A DNA stretch of 18,088 nt from SHYQ01 sp041674525 (GTDB taxonomy: Bacteria; Chloroflexota; Dehalococcoidia; UBA2979). Position 1 is the stretch's first letter; every line of letters starts with the position of its first letter. A model generated the notes under the pieces. The model saw nothing but the letters and a program-made list of their open reading frames with translations, had not been told where the DNA came from and did not search any database. Shown piece after piece: positions 6,974-13,662 of this stretch. Location: positions 1 to 18,088 of the forward strand of contig JBAYVN010000051.1 in assembly GCA_041674525.1 (NCBI GenBank), given 5' to 3'. The translations under genes and the position numbers were made by a program.

Positions 6974-7003
6974 GTCGGTTCGTCCGCGCTCAAAGCTAGA
7001 GGG

Positions 7004-8212
7004 TCACATTCCGCGCTTCACCACGTCGGACCCGAAGCGCGCCCGCAGGCCGTCAATCGTGCGGTCCAGCTCCTCGTCGCGGAGCGTGCCGGCCGGGGAG
7101 GTGCTGCCGGAGGGCGTCGAGGTGGCAGCGTCGAAGAAGTCCAGCTGGAGCGCGTCCTCCACGAGGTTCGTGACGCCGAGGCCGACCAGCCGCACCGGCC
7201 GGGCCGGCTCCGCGCGCAACGCCACCTCCAGCAGTGCACGCCCCGCCTCGGCGATCGCGGCGGTCGACTGGACCGGGCGGTCCAGGGTGTGCGCGCGCGT
7301 GAGCGTCGTGAAGTCGGACCAGCGGAGCTTGAGCGTGACCGTGCGCGCCCGGCGGCCGCTCTCGCGCAGGTCCGCGCCCACGCGCTCGGCGTGGCGTGCG
7401 AGCACGCGCCGCAGCTCCGCGTGATCGGTGACGTCTTCCAGGAACGTGACCTCGCGCGAGATGGACCGCGCCACGCGCCCGCCGCCGTTCACGGGCGTGG
7501 GATCCAGCCCGCGCGCGCGCTCCGACAGCACGGCGCCCGCGCGGCCGAACGCCTGCACCAGCCAGCGCTCGTCCGCCGCCGCCAGCTGGCCGATGGTGCG
7601 CACGCCGGCGCGCATCAGCACCTCGCCGATCTTCGGGCCCACCATCGGCAGTTCGCGGATCGGGATCGGCGCCAGGAACGCGGCATCCCCGCCCGGCGGC
7701 ACCTCGAGCAGCCCGTCCGGCTTCGCCCGGTCGGAGCCCACCTTGGCCGTGGTGCGTGAGCCGGCGATGCACACCGACACCGCCACGTCGAGCTCCTCGC
7801 GCACCCGCGTCCGCAGCCGCTCGGCGGCCTCACGCGCGCCGTTCGCGGCGTCGCCGACGCCGGTGAGGTCCACGTACGCCTCGTCGATGCCGACCGACTC
7901 CACCACCGGCGAGGTCGCCCGGAGCATCTCGTGGAAGCGACCGGAGACGGCCACGTACGCGGCGCGGTTCGGCGGCACGACGATCGCCCGCGGGCAGAGG
8001 CGAAGCGCCTGTGTCATCGGCTGCGCCGAGCGGCAGCCGAACGCGCGCGCCTCGTACGAGGCGCTGGCGACCACGCCGCGGGCCCCGGCATGGCCCACCA
8101 GCACCGGCTTCGCGCGCAGCGACGGATCGAGGCTGCGCTCAACGGCCACGAAGAACGTATCCAGGTCGAAGTGGGCGATCCGGGGAGCCAGCCGCGGGCC
8201 GGGGTCGGGCAC
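7004..8212 (-). CDS. dinB: DNA polymerase IV (Y-family translesion polymerase)
   Basis: A 402-residue error-prone polymerase that copies past damaged bases. The palm has Asp16 in HFDLDTFFVAVE, with Phe21 as the likely steric gate, and Asp110-Glu111 in SVGIDEAYVDLTG. The finger region ASYEARAFGCRSAQP is intact. The thumb has ELPMVGPKIGEVLMRAGVRTIGQL (helix-hairpin-helix), and the little-finger domain follows (RSISREVTFLEDVTDHAEL onward). QLDFF at 356-360 is a beta-clamp-binding motif. The start is GTG at 8212, with GGAGG seven bases upstream. It is preceded by a LexA-type palindrome and a -35 hexamer inside the end of the upstream gene, so SOS induction is expected. Its C-terminal tail is duplicated in diverged form at 2275-2383, and the integrase ends 35 bases beyond its stop. 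Confidence 0.95.
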   Translation of the reverse strand: MPDPGPRLAPRIAHFDLDTFFVAVERSLDPSLRAKPVLVGHAGARGVVASASYEARAFGCRSAQPMTQALRLCPRAIVVPPNRAAYVAVSGRFHEMLRATSPVVESVGIDEAYVDLTGVGDAANGAREAAERLRTRVREELDVAVSVCIAGSRTTAKVGSDRAKPDGLLEVPPGGDAAFLAPIPIRELPMVGPKIGEVLMRAGVRTIGQLAAADERWLVQAFGRAGAVLSERARGLDPTPVNGGGRVARSISREVTFLEDVTDHAELRRVLARHAERVGADLRESGRRARTVTLKLRWSDFTTLTRAHTLDRPVQSTAAIAEAGRALLEVALRAEPARPVRLVGLGVTNLVEDALQLDFFDAATSTPSGSTSPAGTLRDEELDRTIDGLRARFGSDVVKRGM

Positions 8213-8248
8213 GCCAGCACCTCCTGCACCGTGGTCGGCGTGTGGGAC

Positions 8249-8278
8249 ACGCTAGAACGCGCGTTCTATCCCCGTCAA
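8249..8278 (-). promoter_or_regulatory. dinB promoter with LexA-type SOS box
   Basis: On the minus strand, TTGACG (8278-8273) fits a -35 hexamer. A weak -10 (TAGCGT, 8254-8249) follows after 18 bases. The spacer contains the perfect 16-base palindrome TAGAACGCGCGTTCTA (8268-8253). Its core GAACGCGCGTTC matches GAAC-N4-GTTC, the LexA/DinR box of Gram-positive-type SOS systems. Its centre is about 48 bases upstream of the dinB start. It overlaps the stop codon of the upstream hypothetical gene (8252-8254). Confidence 0.7.
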
Positions 8279-8803
8279 GACCGCGCCGCGCGGGCGGGCG
8301 GACGAGCCGTCCCAGTTCCCGCAGCTGCCGAGCACGATCGCGTACACCACCAGCGCTCCCAGCAGGATCGCCCCGATCCGGCCGCCGCGCGTGGCCGCCA
8401 GGCGCTTCGCGGGCGAGCGCCGCCGGCGGCGCCGTCCGGAGCGCCCCGGGCCCACGTGTCCCGTGCGGAAGCTCGCCTCCGCCCCGCGGAGCTGCGCCAG
8501 CGCGCGGTCGGCGATCGGCTCGTAGTCCTCCGCCCGTCCGAAGGCGATGGCGTGGACGAGCGCCAGCGGACGGCCCCCCTGGTCCTCGTGGAGCCACGAA
8601 CGCCCGACGAACTCGAGGCTCCGCTGGACGGCGGGCGCCAGCGCCTCCATCGCGCGGACGTTCGAGTCGGCACGGTGCCCATGGGGGCGCGCCTCGGTCT
8701 CTCGGCGCTCCTCGAAGAGGCGAATGAACGCCTCCAACTCGTCGGCGGCGACGCGTGCGGCGCGGCAGATCGCCTCGGGCCGGTCAGCGGACTCGGTCGT
8801 CAC
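8252..8803 (-). CDS. Hypothetical protein with C-terminal membrane anchor
   Basis: A 183-residue protein of unknown function. The N-terminal two thirds are helical and charged (AADELEAFIRLFEERRETEA, then MEALAPAVQRSLEFVGRSWL). A basic stretch SGRRRRRRSPAKRL follows at about 125-138, then one hydrophobic segment IGAILLGALVVYAIVLGS (about 147-164) and a short tail with one Cys. This fits a tail-anchored or single-pass protein with a cytoplasmic N-terminal part held by positive residues. GTG at 8803 is preferred because GGGAG lies five bases upstream; an in-frame GTG at 8815 has no such site. It is upstream of dinB by 39 bases and the dinB promoter overlaps its end, so the two may be only partly co-transcribed. 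Confidence 0.7.
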   Translation of the reverse strand: MTTESADRPEAICRAARVAADELEAFIRLFEERRETEARPHGHRADSNVRAMEALAPAVQRSLEFVGRSWLHEDQGGRPLALVHAIAFGRAEDYEPIADRALAQLRGAEASFRTGHVGPGRSGRRRRRRSPAKRLAATRGGRIGAILLGALVVYAIVLGSCGNWDGSSARPRGAVLTGIERAF

Positions 8804-8880
8804 GGGCGCTCCCACGGCTGCGGCGCGAATGATACCCCGCGCGGTCCGGGTGTGCCGCGGTGATCCGGCCCCGGGGGAAA

Positions 8881-8889
8881 TGCTAAGAT
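8881..8889 (+). promoter_or_regulatory. Extended -10 promoter of the RNA-binding protein gene
   Basis: TGCTAAGAT contains the TGn extension and the -10 hexamer TAAGAT (8884-8889). No good -35 is visible 17 bases upstream, which is usual for extended -10 promoters. It predicts a leader of about 125 bases before the TTG start. Confidence 0.5.
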
Positions 8890-8962
8890 GAACGGGTACT
8901 CAGCATCCTCGACGGCGTTTCGAAACCTGCACGTCCTAGCGGTAACTGAGCGAACGGTTTGA

Positions 8963-8984
8963 TGGCCGCTCACCGGGGCGGCCA
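8963..8984 (+). promoter_or_regulatory. Hairpin in 5' leader of the RNA-binding protein gene
   Basis: TGGCCGC (8963-8969) and GCGGCCA (8978-8984) form a perfect 7-bp stem with an 8-base loop, 25 bases before the AGGAG ribosome site. Such leaders are common ahead of RNA-binding and cold-shock genes and could act in autoregulation; that is inference. Confidence 0.45.
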
Positions 8985-9023
8985 GTGATCTGGCGCCGCG
9001 GGCGTCAGTAGGAGTTTCGGACG

Positions 9024-9461
9024 TTGACGCAGAGGATTTACGTTGGGAATCTCCCGTTCTCCGCTACGGAGGGGGAGATCGCTGAGTTGTTCGGGCAGTA
9101 CGGCGAGGTCGTGTCCTGCTCGCTGCCCAAGGATCGCGAAACCGGCCGCCCCCGCGGCTTTGGCTTCGTGGAGATGGAGAACGAGGACGCCAAGAAGGCC
9201 ATCGCTGGCCTCGACGGCAAGGACTTCGGCGGCCGCGCGCTGCGTGTGAACGAGGCGCAGCCCCGTGAGCAGCGCAGCTTCGGCGGCGGTGGTGGCGGCG
9301 GTTACGGTGGTGGCGGCGGCGGCTACGGTGCCGGCGGCGGTGGCCGCGGCGGCGAGCGTGGCGGCGGCGGCTACGGTGGTGGCGGCTACGGCGGCGGTGG
9401 TGGCGGCGGACGCCGCGACGACCGAGGCGGTGGCGGTGGCGGCCGCGGCGGCCGGTACTAG
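9024..9461 (+). CDS. Glycine-rich RRM RNA-binding protein
   Basis: A 145-residue single RNA-recognition-motif protein like the cyanobacterial Rbp and plant GRP families. RNP2 is RIYVGNLPFSAT (about 4-15) and RNP1 is RPRGFGFVEME (about 43-53), with the betaalphabetabetaalphabeta order complete by about residue 82. The tail (about 88-145) is almost entirely Gly with Tyr, Arg and Asp (GGYGGGGGGYG, RGGERGGGGYG, GRGGRY), an RGG-like low-complexity region expected to bind RNA weakly and to self-associate. The start is TTG at 9024, with AGGAG nine bases upstream, and no in-frame ATG precedes the RRM. A long leader with a hairpin and a strong downstream terminator make it a monocistronic unit, probably highly expressed and possibly responsive to cold. 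Confidence 0.93.
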   Translation: MTQRIYVGNLPFSATEGEIAELFGQYGEVVSCSLPKDRETGRPRGFGFVEMENEDAKKAIAGLDGKDFGGRALRVNEAQPREQRSFGGGGGGGYGGGGGGYGAGGGGRGGERGGGGYGGGGYGGGGGGGRRDDRGGGGGGRGGRY

Positions 9462-9570
9462 CCGGTTCGACCGTGCCCCGCGCGTGAGCGCCGGGCTCGT
9501 GCCGGGGAACCGTCCGCGCCGCTGGGTTGCAGGTTGATCAGCAGCGGCACCGTCCTCGGATGCACAACCG

Positions 9571-9598
9571 AACGGCCCCTCGGGAGAGGGGCCGTTCT
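9571..9598. terminator. Strong hairpin terminator between convergent genes
   Basis: GAACGGCCCCTC (9571-9582) and GAGGGGCCGTTC (9587-9598) are perfect 12-base arms around a GGGA loop, 109 bases past the RNA-binding protein stop and 86 bases past the minus-strand gene end. The T-tail is poor (TCGTG), as in many GC-rich genomes. It probably serves both strands. Confidence 0.75.
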
Positions 9599-9684
9599 CG
9601 TGCCAGCGTCTCGCGCTTCTGCCTCGGGGGTCTCGGTGCTCCTGATGTCACGTCGCTGTGGCGCGCATGCAGGGGGCGGGCGGG

Positions 9685-10086
9685 TCAGCCGCTGCTGGCC
9701 GCCGAGGTGTCGGGCGTCGCACCCGCCGCGTCCGAGGGCTCGTCGGGCGCCGCGGCCTCCGCGGGCGTGTCGCGCTGCGGGCGGCGGCGGCGCTCCAGCA
9801 GGCTCAGGTTCTCGATCTCGTCCTCGGTGATCTCCTCGGCGGCCTCTTCGGCGGCCTGGCCCTGGCGGACCCGCCGCGCGATGGCGATCGCCGCGCCGAT
9901 CAGCACCGCGGAGGACAGCGCAGCGCCCCCCGCGATGAACATGTGCTTCTTGCGCATCCCGGGCAGCCGCTCCAGCACGCGGTGGGCGAGGCGGATGGCA
10001 TCATCCTGCCCGAGCTTGATCGCCCCCTCCAGGGCCTCCCCGGCGAGCCTCTCGAGCTTCTCGACTCCCTCGTCGCGGACGCTCAT
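9685..10086 (-). CDS. Small membrane-associated hypothetical protein, end of riboflavin operon
   Basis: A 133-residue protein I do not recognise. The N-terminus is a charged helix (VEKLERLAGEALEGAIKLGQ, RLAHRVLERLPGMRKKH). One hydrophobic segment follows (MFIAGGAALSSAVLIGAAIA, about 49-68), then a basic stop (RRVRQG). The tail is acidic, low-complexity and Ala/Pro-rich (about 77-133, including EEAAEEITEDEIENL and RRRRPQRD). Its ATG overlaps the ribH stop by ATGA once the ribH frameshift is corrected, so it is the last cistron of the operon. The domain order would suit a bacterial inner-membrane helper or anchor; nothing ties it to flavin chemistry. Confidence 0.7.
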   Translation of the reverse strand: MSVRDEGVEKLERLAGEALEGAIKLGQDDAIRLAHRVLERLPGMRKKHMFIAGGAALSSAVLIGAAIAIARRVRQGQAAEEAAEEITEDEIENLSLLERRRRPQRDTPAEAAAPDEPSDAAGATPDTSAASSG

Positions 10087-10578
10087 GCTTCGTCCTCCTC
10101 GTCAGCGGTCACCGTGACCTCGCGCAGCAGCGCGGCCACGTGGAGAGCAGCGTACATCGCCTCGCTCCCCTTGTTGCCCACGCTGCCGCCGGAGCGCGCC
10201 TCCGCCTGCGCCAGGGTGTCGGGTGATGACGCCGAATCCCACGGGCACCCCGGAATCGCGACCGGCCTCCATGATCCCGCGCGCGGCTTCGCCTGCGACG
10301 AAGTCGAAGTGGGGAGTCTCGCCGCGCACCACGGCGCCCACGCAGGCGATTGCGTCGTACGCCCCGGAGGCTGCCAGCTCGCCCGCCATCAGCGGGATCT
10401 CGAAGGCCCCCGGCACCCAGTACACGTCGATCGCCTCGTCGGCGACGCCATGTTCTCGCGCCGTTGTGACGGCGCCATTACAGAGCCGTTTCGTGAATTG
10501 ATCGTTGAACAGCGCCGCGACGATGGCGACGCGCATTCCGGATGCGCTCGGTGCGCCCTCGCCGTAGATGTTCGGCAC
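10083..10578 (-). pseudogene. ribH: 6,7-dimethyl-8-ribityllumazine synthase, frameshifted
   Basis: This enzyme joins 5-amino-6-ribitylaminouracil with dihydroxybutanone phosphate to give the riboflavin precursor lumazine. The first frame gives IYGEGAPSASGMRVAIVAAL, then FNDQFTKRLCNGA, WVPGAFEIPLMAGELAASGAYD and VVRGETPHFDFV, with the catalytic His intact, up to GVPVGFGVIT. At 10217-10224 the frame breaks. The expected TDTLAQAEARSGGSVGNKGS, EAMYAALHVAALLREV continues in another frame and stops at 10083-10085, overlapping the next start by ATGA. Restoring two bases (GGTGGT read as GGGT on the plus strand) yields the normal length of about 165 residues. Unrepaired, the product is 158 residues with a foreign C-terminus ending at 10102. 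The GTG start at 10578 lies one base past the ribBA stop. Sequencing error is a serious alternative. Confidence 0.85.
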
Positions 10579-10579
10579 C

Positions 10580-11890
10580 TCAGCCCCCCCGCCCCGGCAT
10601 CGGCTGATCCAGGTAATGGCCCATCTTGTCACGCTTCGTCGCCAGGTAGCGCACGTTGTGGGCGTTCGCCGGGACCTCCAGCGGCACGCGCTCGACGACT
10701 TCCAGGCCGTAGCCATCCAGCCCGGCGCCGCGCAGCGCGCCGAACTGGTCCAGCTCCTGGATCTTCACCGGGTTGTTGGTCATCAGCCGCATCTGGCGCA
10801 CGCCCAGGTCCACGAGGATCTGCGCACCGATGCCGTACTCGCGGCTCTCGGCGGGCAGTCCCAGCGCCACGTTCGCCTCCACGGTGTCCAGGCCGCCTTC
10901 CTGCAGCTTGTAGGCGCGGAGCTTGTTGTGCAGCCCGATGCCGCGCCCCTCCTGGTCCATGTAGACGATCGCCCCGCGACCCTCGGCGGCCACCCGGCGC
11001 ATCGCCGCGTCCAGTTGCTCGCCGCAGTCGCAGCGCAGCGATTGGAAGACGTCGCCCGTCACGCAACGGTCGTGCACGCGGACGAGCACCGGCTCGGGCG
11101 TGGACACGTCGCCCATCACCAGGGCCACGTGCTCGCGCTTGTCGATGAGCGTGCGGTACCCGATCGCGCGGAAGTCGCCGTAGCGCGTGGGCAGCGCCGC
11201 CTCCTCCACGCGCTCGACCAGGCGCTCGTGGGCCATGCGGTACGCGATCAGATCGGCAACGGTGAGGATCTTCAGCGCGTGACGGCGCGCGAACTTCTCC
11301 AGGTCCGGCATCCGCGCCATGGTGCCGTCGTCCTTCATGATCTCGCACACTACGGCGACCTGCTCCAGCCCCGCGAGGCGGCAGAGATCCACGGAGGCCT
11401 CGGTCTGACCGGCGCGCACCAGCACGCCGCCCTCGCGCGCGCGCAGCGGGAAGACGTGCCCGGGGCGCGTGAAGTCCAGGGGCCCCGCCCCCGGGTCGGC
11501 GAGCTTCTGGATGGTGGTGGCGCGGTCGGCGGCGGAGATGCCGGTGGTCACGCCCTCGGCCGCCTCGACGCTGATCGTGAACGCCGTGCCCAGCGGGGCG
11601 GTGTTGTTCTGGGTCATGGGCGGCAGGTCCAGGCGTTCCGCGTGCGCCTCCGTCAGCGGCACGCAGATCAGGCCCTTCGCGTAGCGCGCGAAGAAGTTGA
11701 CGACCTCCGGGGTGCAGAACTGGGCGGCGATCACCACGTCGCCCTCGTTCTCGCGATCCTCGTCGTCGGTGATGATGATCGCGCGCCCGGCGCGCACCTC
11801 CTCGATCGCCTCCTGCACGGTCGCGCGCATCGAGGTGCGCCGCCTGTGCGCGGTCACGGGCTTCGCCTGCGGGGTCGGCTTCTCCGCCAT
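10580..11890 (-). CDS. ribBA: Bifunctional DHBP synthase / GTP cyclohydrolase II
   Basis: A 436-residue enzyme that makes both riboflavin building blocks: dihydroxybutanone phosphate from ribulose 5-phosphate, and the diaminopyrimidine from GTP. The RibB half (about 20-225) has TDDEDRENEGDVVIAA, TTGISAADRATTI and RPGHVFPLRAREGGVLVRAG. The RibA half (about 230-436) has the zinc cysteines in DRCVTGDVFQSLRCDCGEQL, then YMDQEGRGIGLHNKLRAY and TNNPVKIQEL. The ATG at 11890 has GGAGG five bases upstream; a GTG sits directly before it. The RibB motif normally written GHTEA reads GQTEAS here, so the usual metal-binding His is Gln; the GTP half looks complete. The ribH start follows one base after the stop. 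Confidence 0.95.
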   Translation of the reverse strand: MAEKPTPQAKPVTAHRRRTSMRATVQEAIEEVRAGRAIIITDDEDRENEGDVVIAAQFCTPEVVNFFARYAKGLICVPLTEAHAERLDLPPMTQNNTAPLGTAFTISVEAAEGVTTGISAADRATTIQKLADPGAGPLDFTRPGHVFPLRAREGGVLVRAGQTEASVDLCRLAGLEQVAVVCEIMKDDGTMARMPDLEKFARRHALKILTVADLIAYRMAHERLVERVEEAALPTRYGDFRAIGYRTLIDKREHVALVMGDVSTPEPVLVRVHDRCVTGDVFQSLRCDCGEQLDAAMRRVAAEGRGAIVYMDQEGRGIGLHNKLRAYKLQEGGLDTVEANVALGLPAESREYGIGAQILVDLGVRQMRLMTNNPVKIQELDQFGALRGAGLDGYGLEVVERVPLEVPANAHNVRYLATKRDKMGHYLDQPMPGRGG

Positions 11891-11912
11891 CACTGCCTCC
11901 TCGCGCCGGACG

Positions 11913-12503
11913 CTAACTCTGCGCCGCGCGCGCGTCCAGGATCTGCTCCACGTAACGGGCGAAGATGTCCGTCTCGAGGTTGATCGCGTCGCCGGGCGTG
12001 CGGCGCGTCAGGTTGGTGTGCTCCTGCGTGTACTGCACGAGCGAAACCGAGAACGATTCCGCGTCCCGCGCCATCACCGTGAGCGAGGCCCCGTCCACGC
12101 AGACCGGGCCCTTCAGCGCAATGTACCGGAGGTACTCCGGCGGCACCTGGTAGCGCGCGATGGTCGAGTCGCCCTCCGGGGTCAGGCTCATCAGGCGGCA
12201 GGTGGTCTCCACCACGCCCCGCACGATGTGCCCCGACATCCGCGTCGCGCCGGTGACGGAGCGCTCCAGGTTCACCGCGTCGCCCGCGGCGAGGGCGCCG
12301 AGGTTCGAGCGCCGGAACGTCTCGTTCATCACGTCGAACGTCATCGAATCGGCATCCATCGCGCGCACGGTCAGGTCCACCCCGTTGACGGCGATCGAAT
12401 CGCCCAGGCGGCTGTCCTCCAGGATCAGCGAGCAGCCGATCACCAGCTCGCCGCCCTCGCGGCGTCGCACGGTGCCGAGCTCCTCGATGATCCCCGTGAA
12501 CAT
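11913..12503 (-). CDS. ribE: Riboflavin synthase alpha-type, with altered active-site residues
   Basis: A 196-residue double beta-barrel protein expected to dismutate two lumazines into riboflavin. It begins MFTGIIEELGTV, the hallmark start. Barrel 1 has GDSIAVNGVDLTV and NETFRRSNLG; barrel 2 has RYIALKGPVCVDGASLTV and TDIFARYVEQIL. Two sites differ from the usual family: the Cys in AVNGVCLTV (Cys48 in Escherichia coli) is Asp, and the His in the GH(V/I) motif after GHLxxG (His102) is Val, giving GHIVRGVVETT. The second-barrel PHT/PET motif is QYTQEHT. It lies 25 bases after ribD and 22 before ribBA in one operon, so it is almost surely the operon's riboflavin synthase, of a divergent kind. 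Confidence 0.88.
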   Translation of the reverse strand: MFTGIIEELGTVRRREGGELVIGCSLILEDSRLGDSIAVNGVDLTVRAMDADSMTFDVMNETFRRSNLGALAAGDAVNLERSVTGATRMSGHIVRGVVETTCRLMSLTPEGDSTIARYQVPPEYLRYIALKGPVCVDGASLTVMARDAESFSVSLVQYTQEHTNLTRRTPGDAINLETDIFARYVEQILDARAAQS

Positions 12504-12528
12504 GATTCCCCTTCGTCAGTCTCGTCAG

Positions 12529-13659
12529 TCACCCGGCCGCCGGCGCCGGTGGCGGCTCGCTGGCGGGCCAGACGGGCAGGCCGCCGACGAGGATGTCGTC
12601 TCCGATGCGATCGACGGTCAGCTCACGGAGGCGAGGGGCCTCGCGCATCATCGCCGCGCCGCGCCCGGCCACCGCGCCGGGCGCTCCCGCCGCACCGATG
12701 ATGACCGGCGCGATCACAGCATAAAGGCGATCGACGTAATGCTGGTCGAAGAGCGCGCCCAGCAGCTCCCCACCGCCCTCCGCGAGGAGCGTCAGCACGT
12801 CCCGGCTGCCCAGCAGGCGCAGCAGCGCGTCCAGGTCCACGTGCCCGTCCACCCCCTCCGGCAGCACGGCCACCTCCGCGCCCCGCCCGGCGATCGCCGC
12901 GCGCCACCCCTCGGGCGTCGCGGCCGTCGTCGCGAGCAGCGTGCGGGCGGCGCCGTCGAAGACGCGCGCACCCGGGGGGACGCGGCCGGCGCCGTCCAGC
13001 ACCACCCGCAGGGGCTGGCGCGCGGCCAGCTCACCCCCCGGGCGGGCGGTGAGGTGCGGGTCGTCCGCCAGCACCGTCCGCGATCCGGCGAGGATCGCGT
13101 CCACCTGCGTGCGCAGCTCGTGCGCCCAGGCCCGCGCGCCCTCGCCGGACACCCAGCGCGCATCGCCAGAGGCGGCGGCGATCCGCCCGTCCAGGCTGGC
13201 CGCGTACTTCGCGATGACGAAGGGCAGGCCGGTCCGGCGGTGCTTCAGGAAGCCCTCGTTCAGGCGCTCGGCCTCGGCGGCGCCGTCGCCCTCGGTCACG
13301 CGGATCCCCGCGTCGCGCAGCGCCTGTGCCCCCGACCCGGCCACGCGCGGGTCCGGGTCCAGGATGGAATAGTGCACCGCCGCTACGCCCGCCGCGATCA
13401 GCGCGTCCGTGCACGGGGGCGTGCGTCCGTGGTGCGAGCACGGCTCCAGGGTGACGTAGACCTCCGCGCCCCGCGCCGCCCCGCCCGCGTCGCGCAGGGC
13501 CACGACCTCTGCGTGCGCCTGCCCCGGGGGCAGCGTGTGCCCGCGTCCCACGATGCGCCCGTCGCGCACGACCACGGCGCCCACCGCCGGGTTGGGCGAG
13601 GTCTGCCCCAACGCCGCGCGCGACTCCTCGAGCGCCACACGCATGGAGTCGGAGGGCAC
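12529..13659 (-). CDS. ribD: Riboflavin biosynthesis deaminase/reductase
   Basis: A 376-residue bifunctional enzyme that deaminates the diaminopyrimidine from GTP cyclohydrolase II and then reduces its ribosyl side chain. The N-terminal cytidine-deaminase-like domain (about 6-145) has TSPNPAVGAVVVRDGRIVG, the zinc and proton-shuttle motif HAEVVAL, and TLEPCSHHGRTPPCTDAL. The C-terminal NADPH reductase domain (about 146-366) has KYAASLDGRIA, GSRTVLADDPHLTAR and LLAEGGGELLGALF. All expected motifs are present. The GTG at 13659 lies three bases after the dcd stop; an internal ATG at 13644 is an alternative and neither has a clear ribosome site, so coupling to dcd is likely. It ends in a Pro/Ala-rich tail. 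Confidence 0.95.
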   Translation of the reverse strand: MPSDSMRVALEESRAALGQTSPNPAVGAVVVRDGRIVGRGHTLPPGQAHAEVVALRDAGGAARGAEVYVTLEPCSHHGRTPPCTDALIAAGVAAVHYSILDPDPRVAGSGAQALRDAGIRVTEGDGAAEAERLNEGFLKHRRTGLPFVIAKYAASLDGRIAAASGDARWVSGEGARAWAHELRTQVDAILAGSRTVLADDPHLTARPGGELAARQPLRVVLDGAGRVPPGARVFDGAARTLLATTAATPEGWRAAIAGRGAEVAVLPEGVDGHVDLDALLRLLGSRDVLTLLAEGGGELLGALFDQHYVDRLYAVIAPVIIGAAGAPGAVAGRGAAMMREAPRLRELTVDRIGDDILVGGLPVWPASEPPPAPAAG

Positions 13660-13662
13660 GGG

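Larger units (their letters stand above)
2275..7003. mobile_element. Putative integrative mini-island with ParB-methyltransferase cargo
   Basis: Boundaries are approximate. The contents are a tyrosine integrase at the right end, a divergent zinc-ribbon/HTH regulator, a coupled trio (ParB-methyltransferase, zinc-knuckle protein, helical protein) and a repeat-rich non-coding left end. It sits between the aldo/keto reductase operon and the 3' end of dinB, and a DinB tail remnant lies at the left end, so the dinB 3' end is a candidate attachment site. A long identical direct repeat is not seen: the two DinB tails differ clearly and share only short strings such as GCGGTCCAG and CCGGCCGG. No capsid, portal, terminase, replication or conjugation gene is recognised. 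Confidence 0.6.

Noticed and set aside
7004..7100. Identical direct repeat (attL/attR) between the dinB 3' end and 2275-2383
   Set aside because: The two tails match in protein pattern but differ at many bases; the longest shared run is about 9-12 bases, too weak to call an attachment core.
9265..9430. GGC-rich tandem repeat as an independent repeat element or CRISPR-like array
   Set aside because: It is the codon-level result of the Gly/Tyr-rich tail of the RRM protein and keeps its reading frame.
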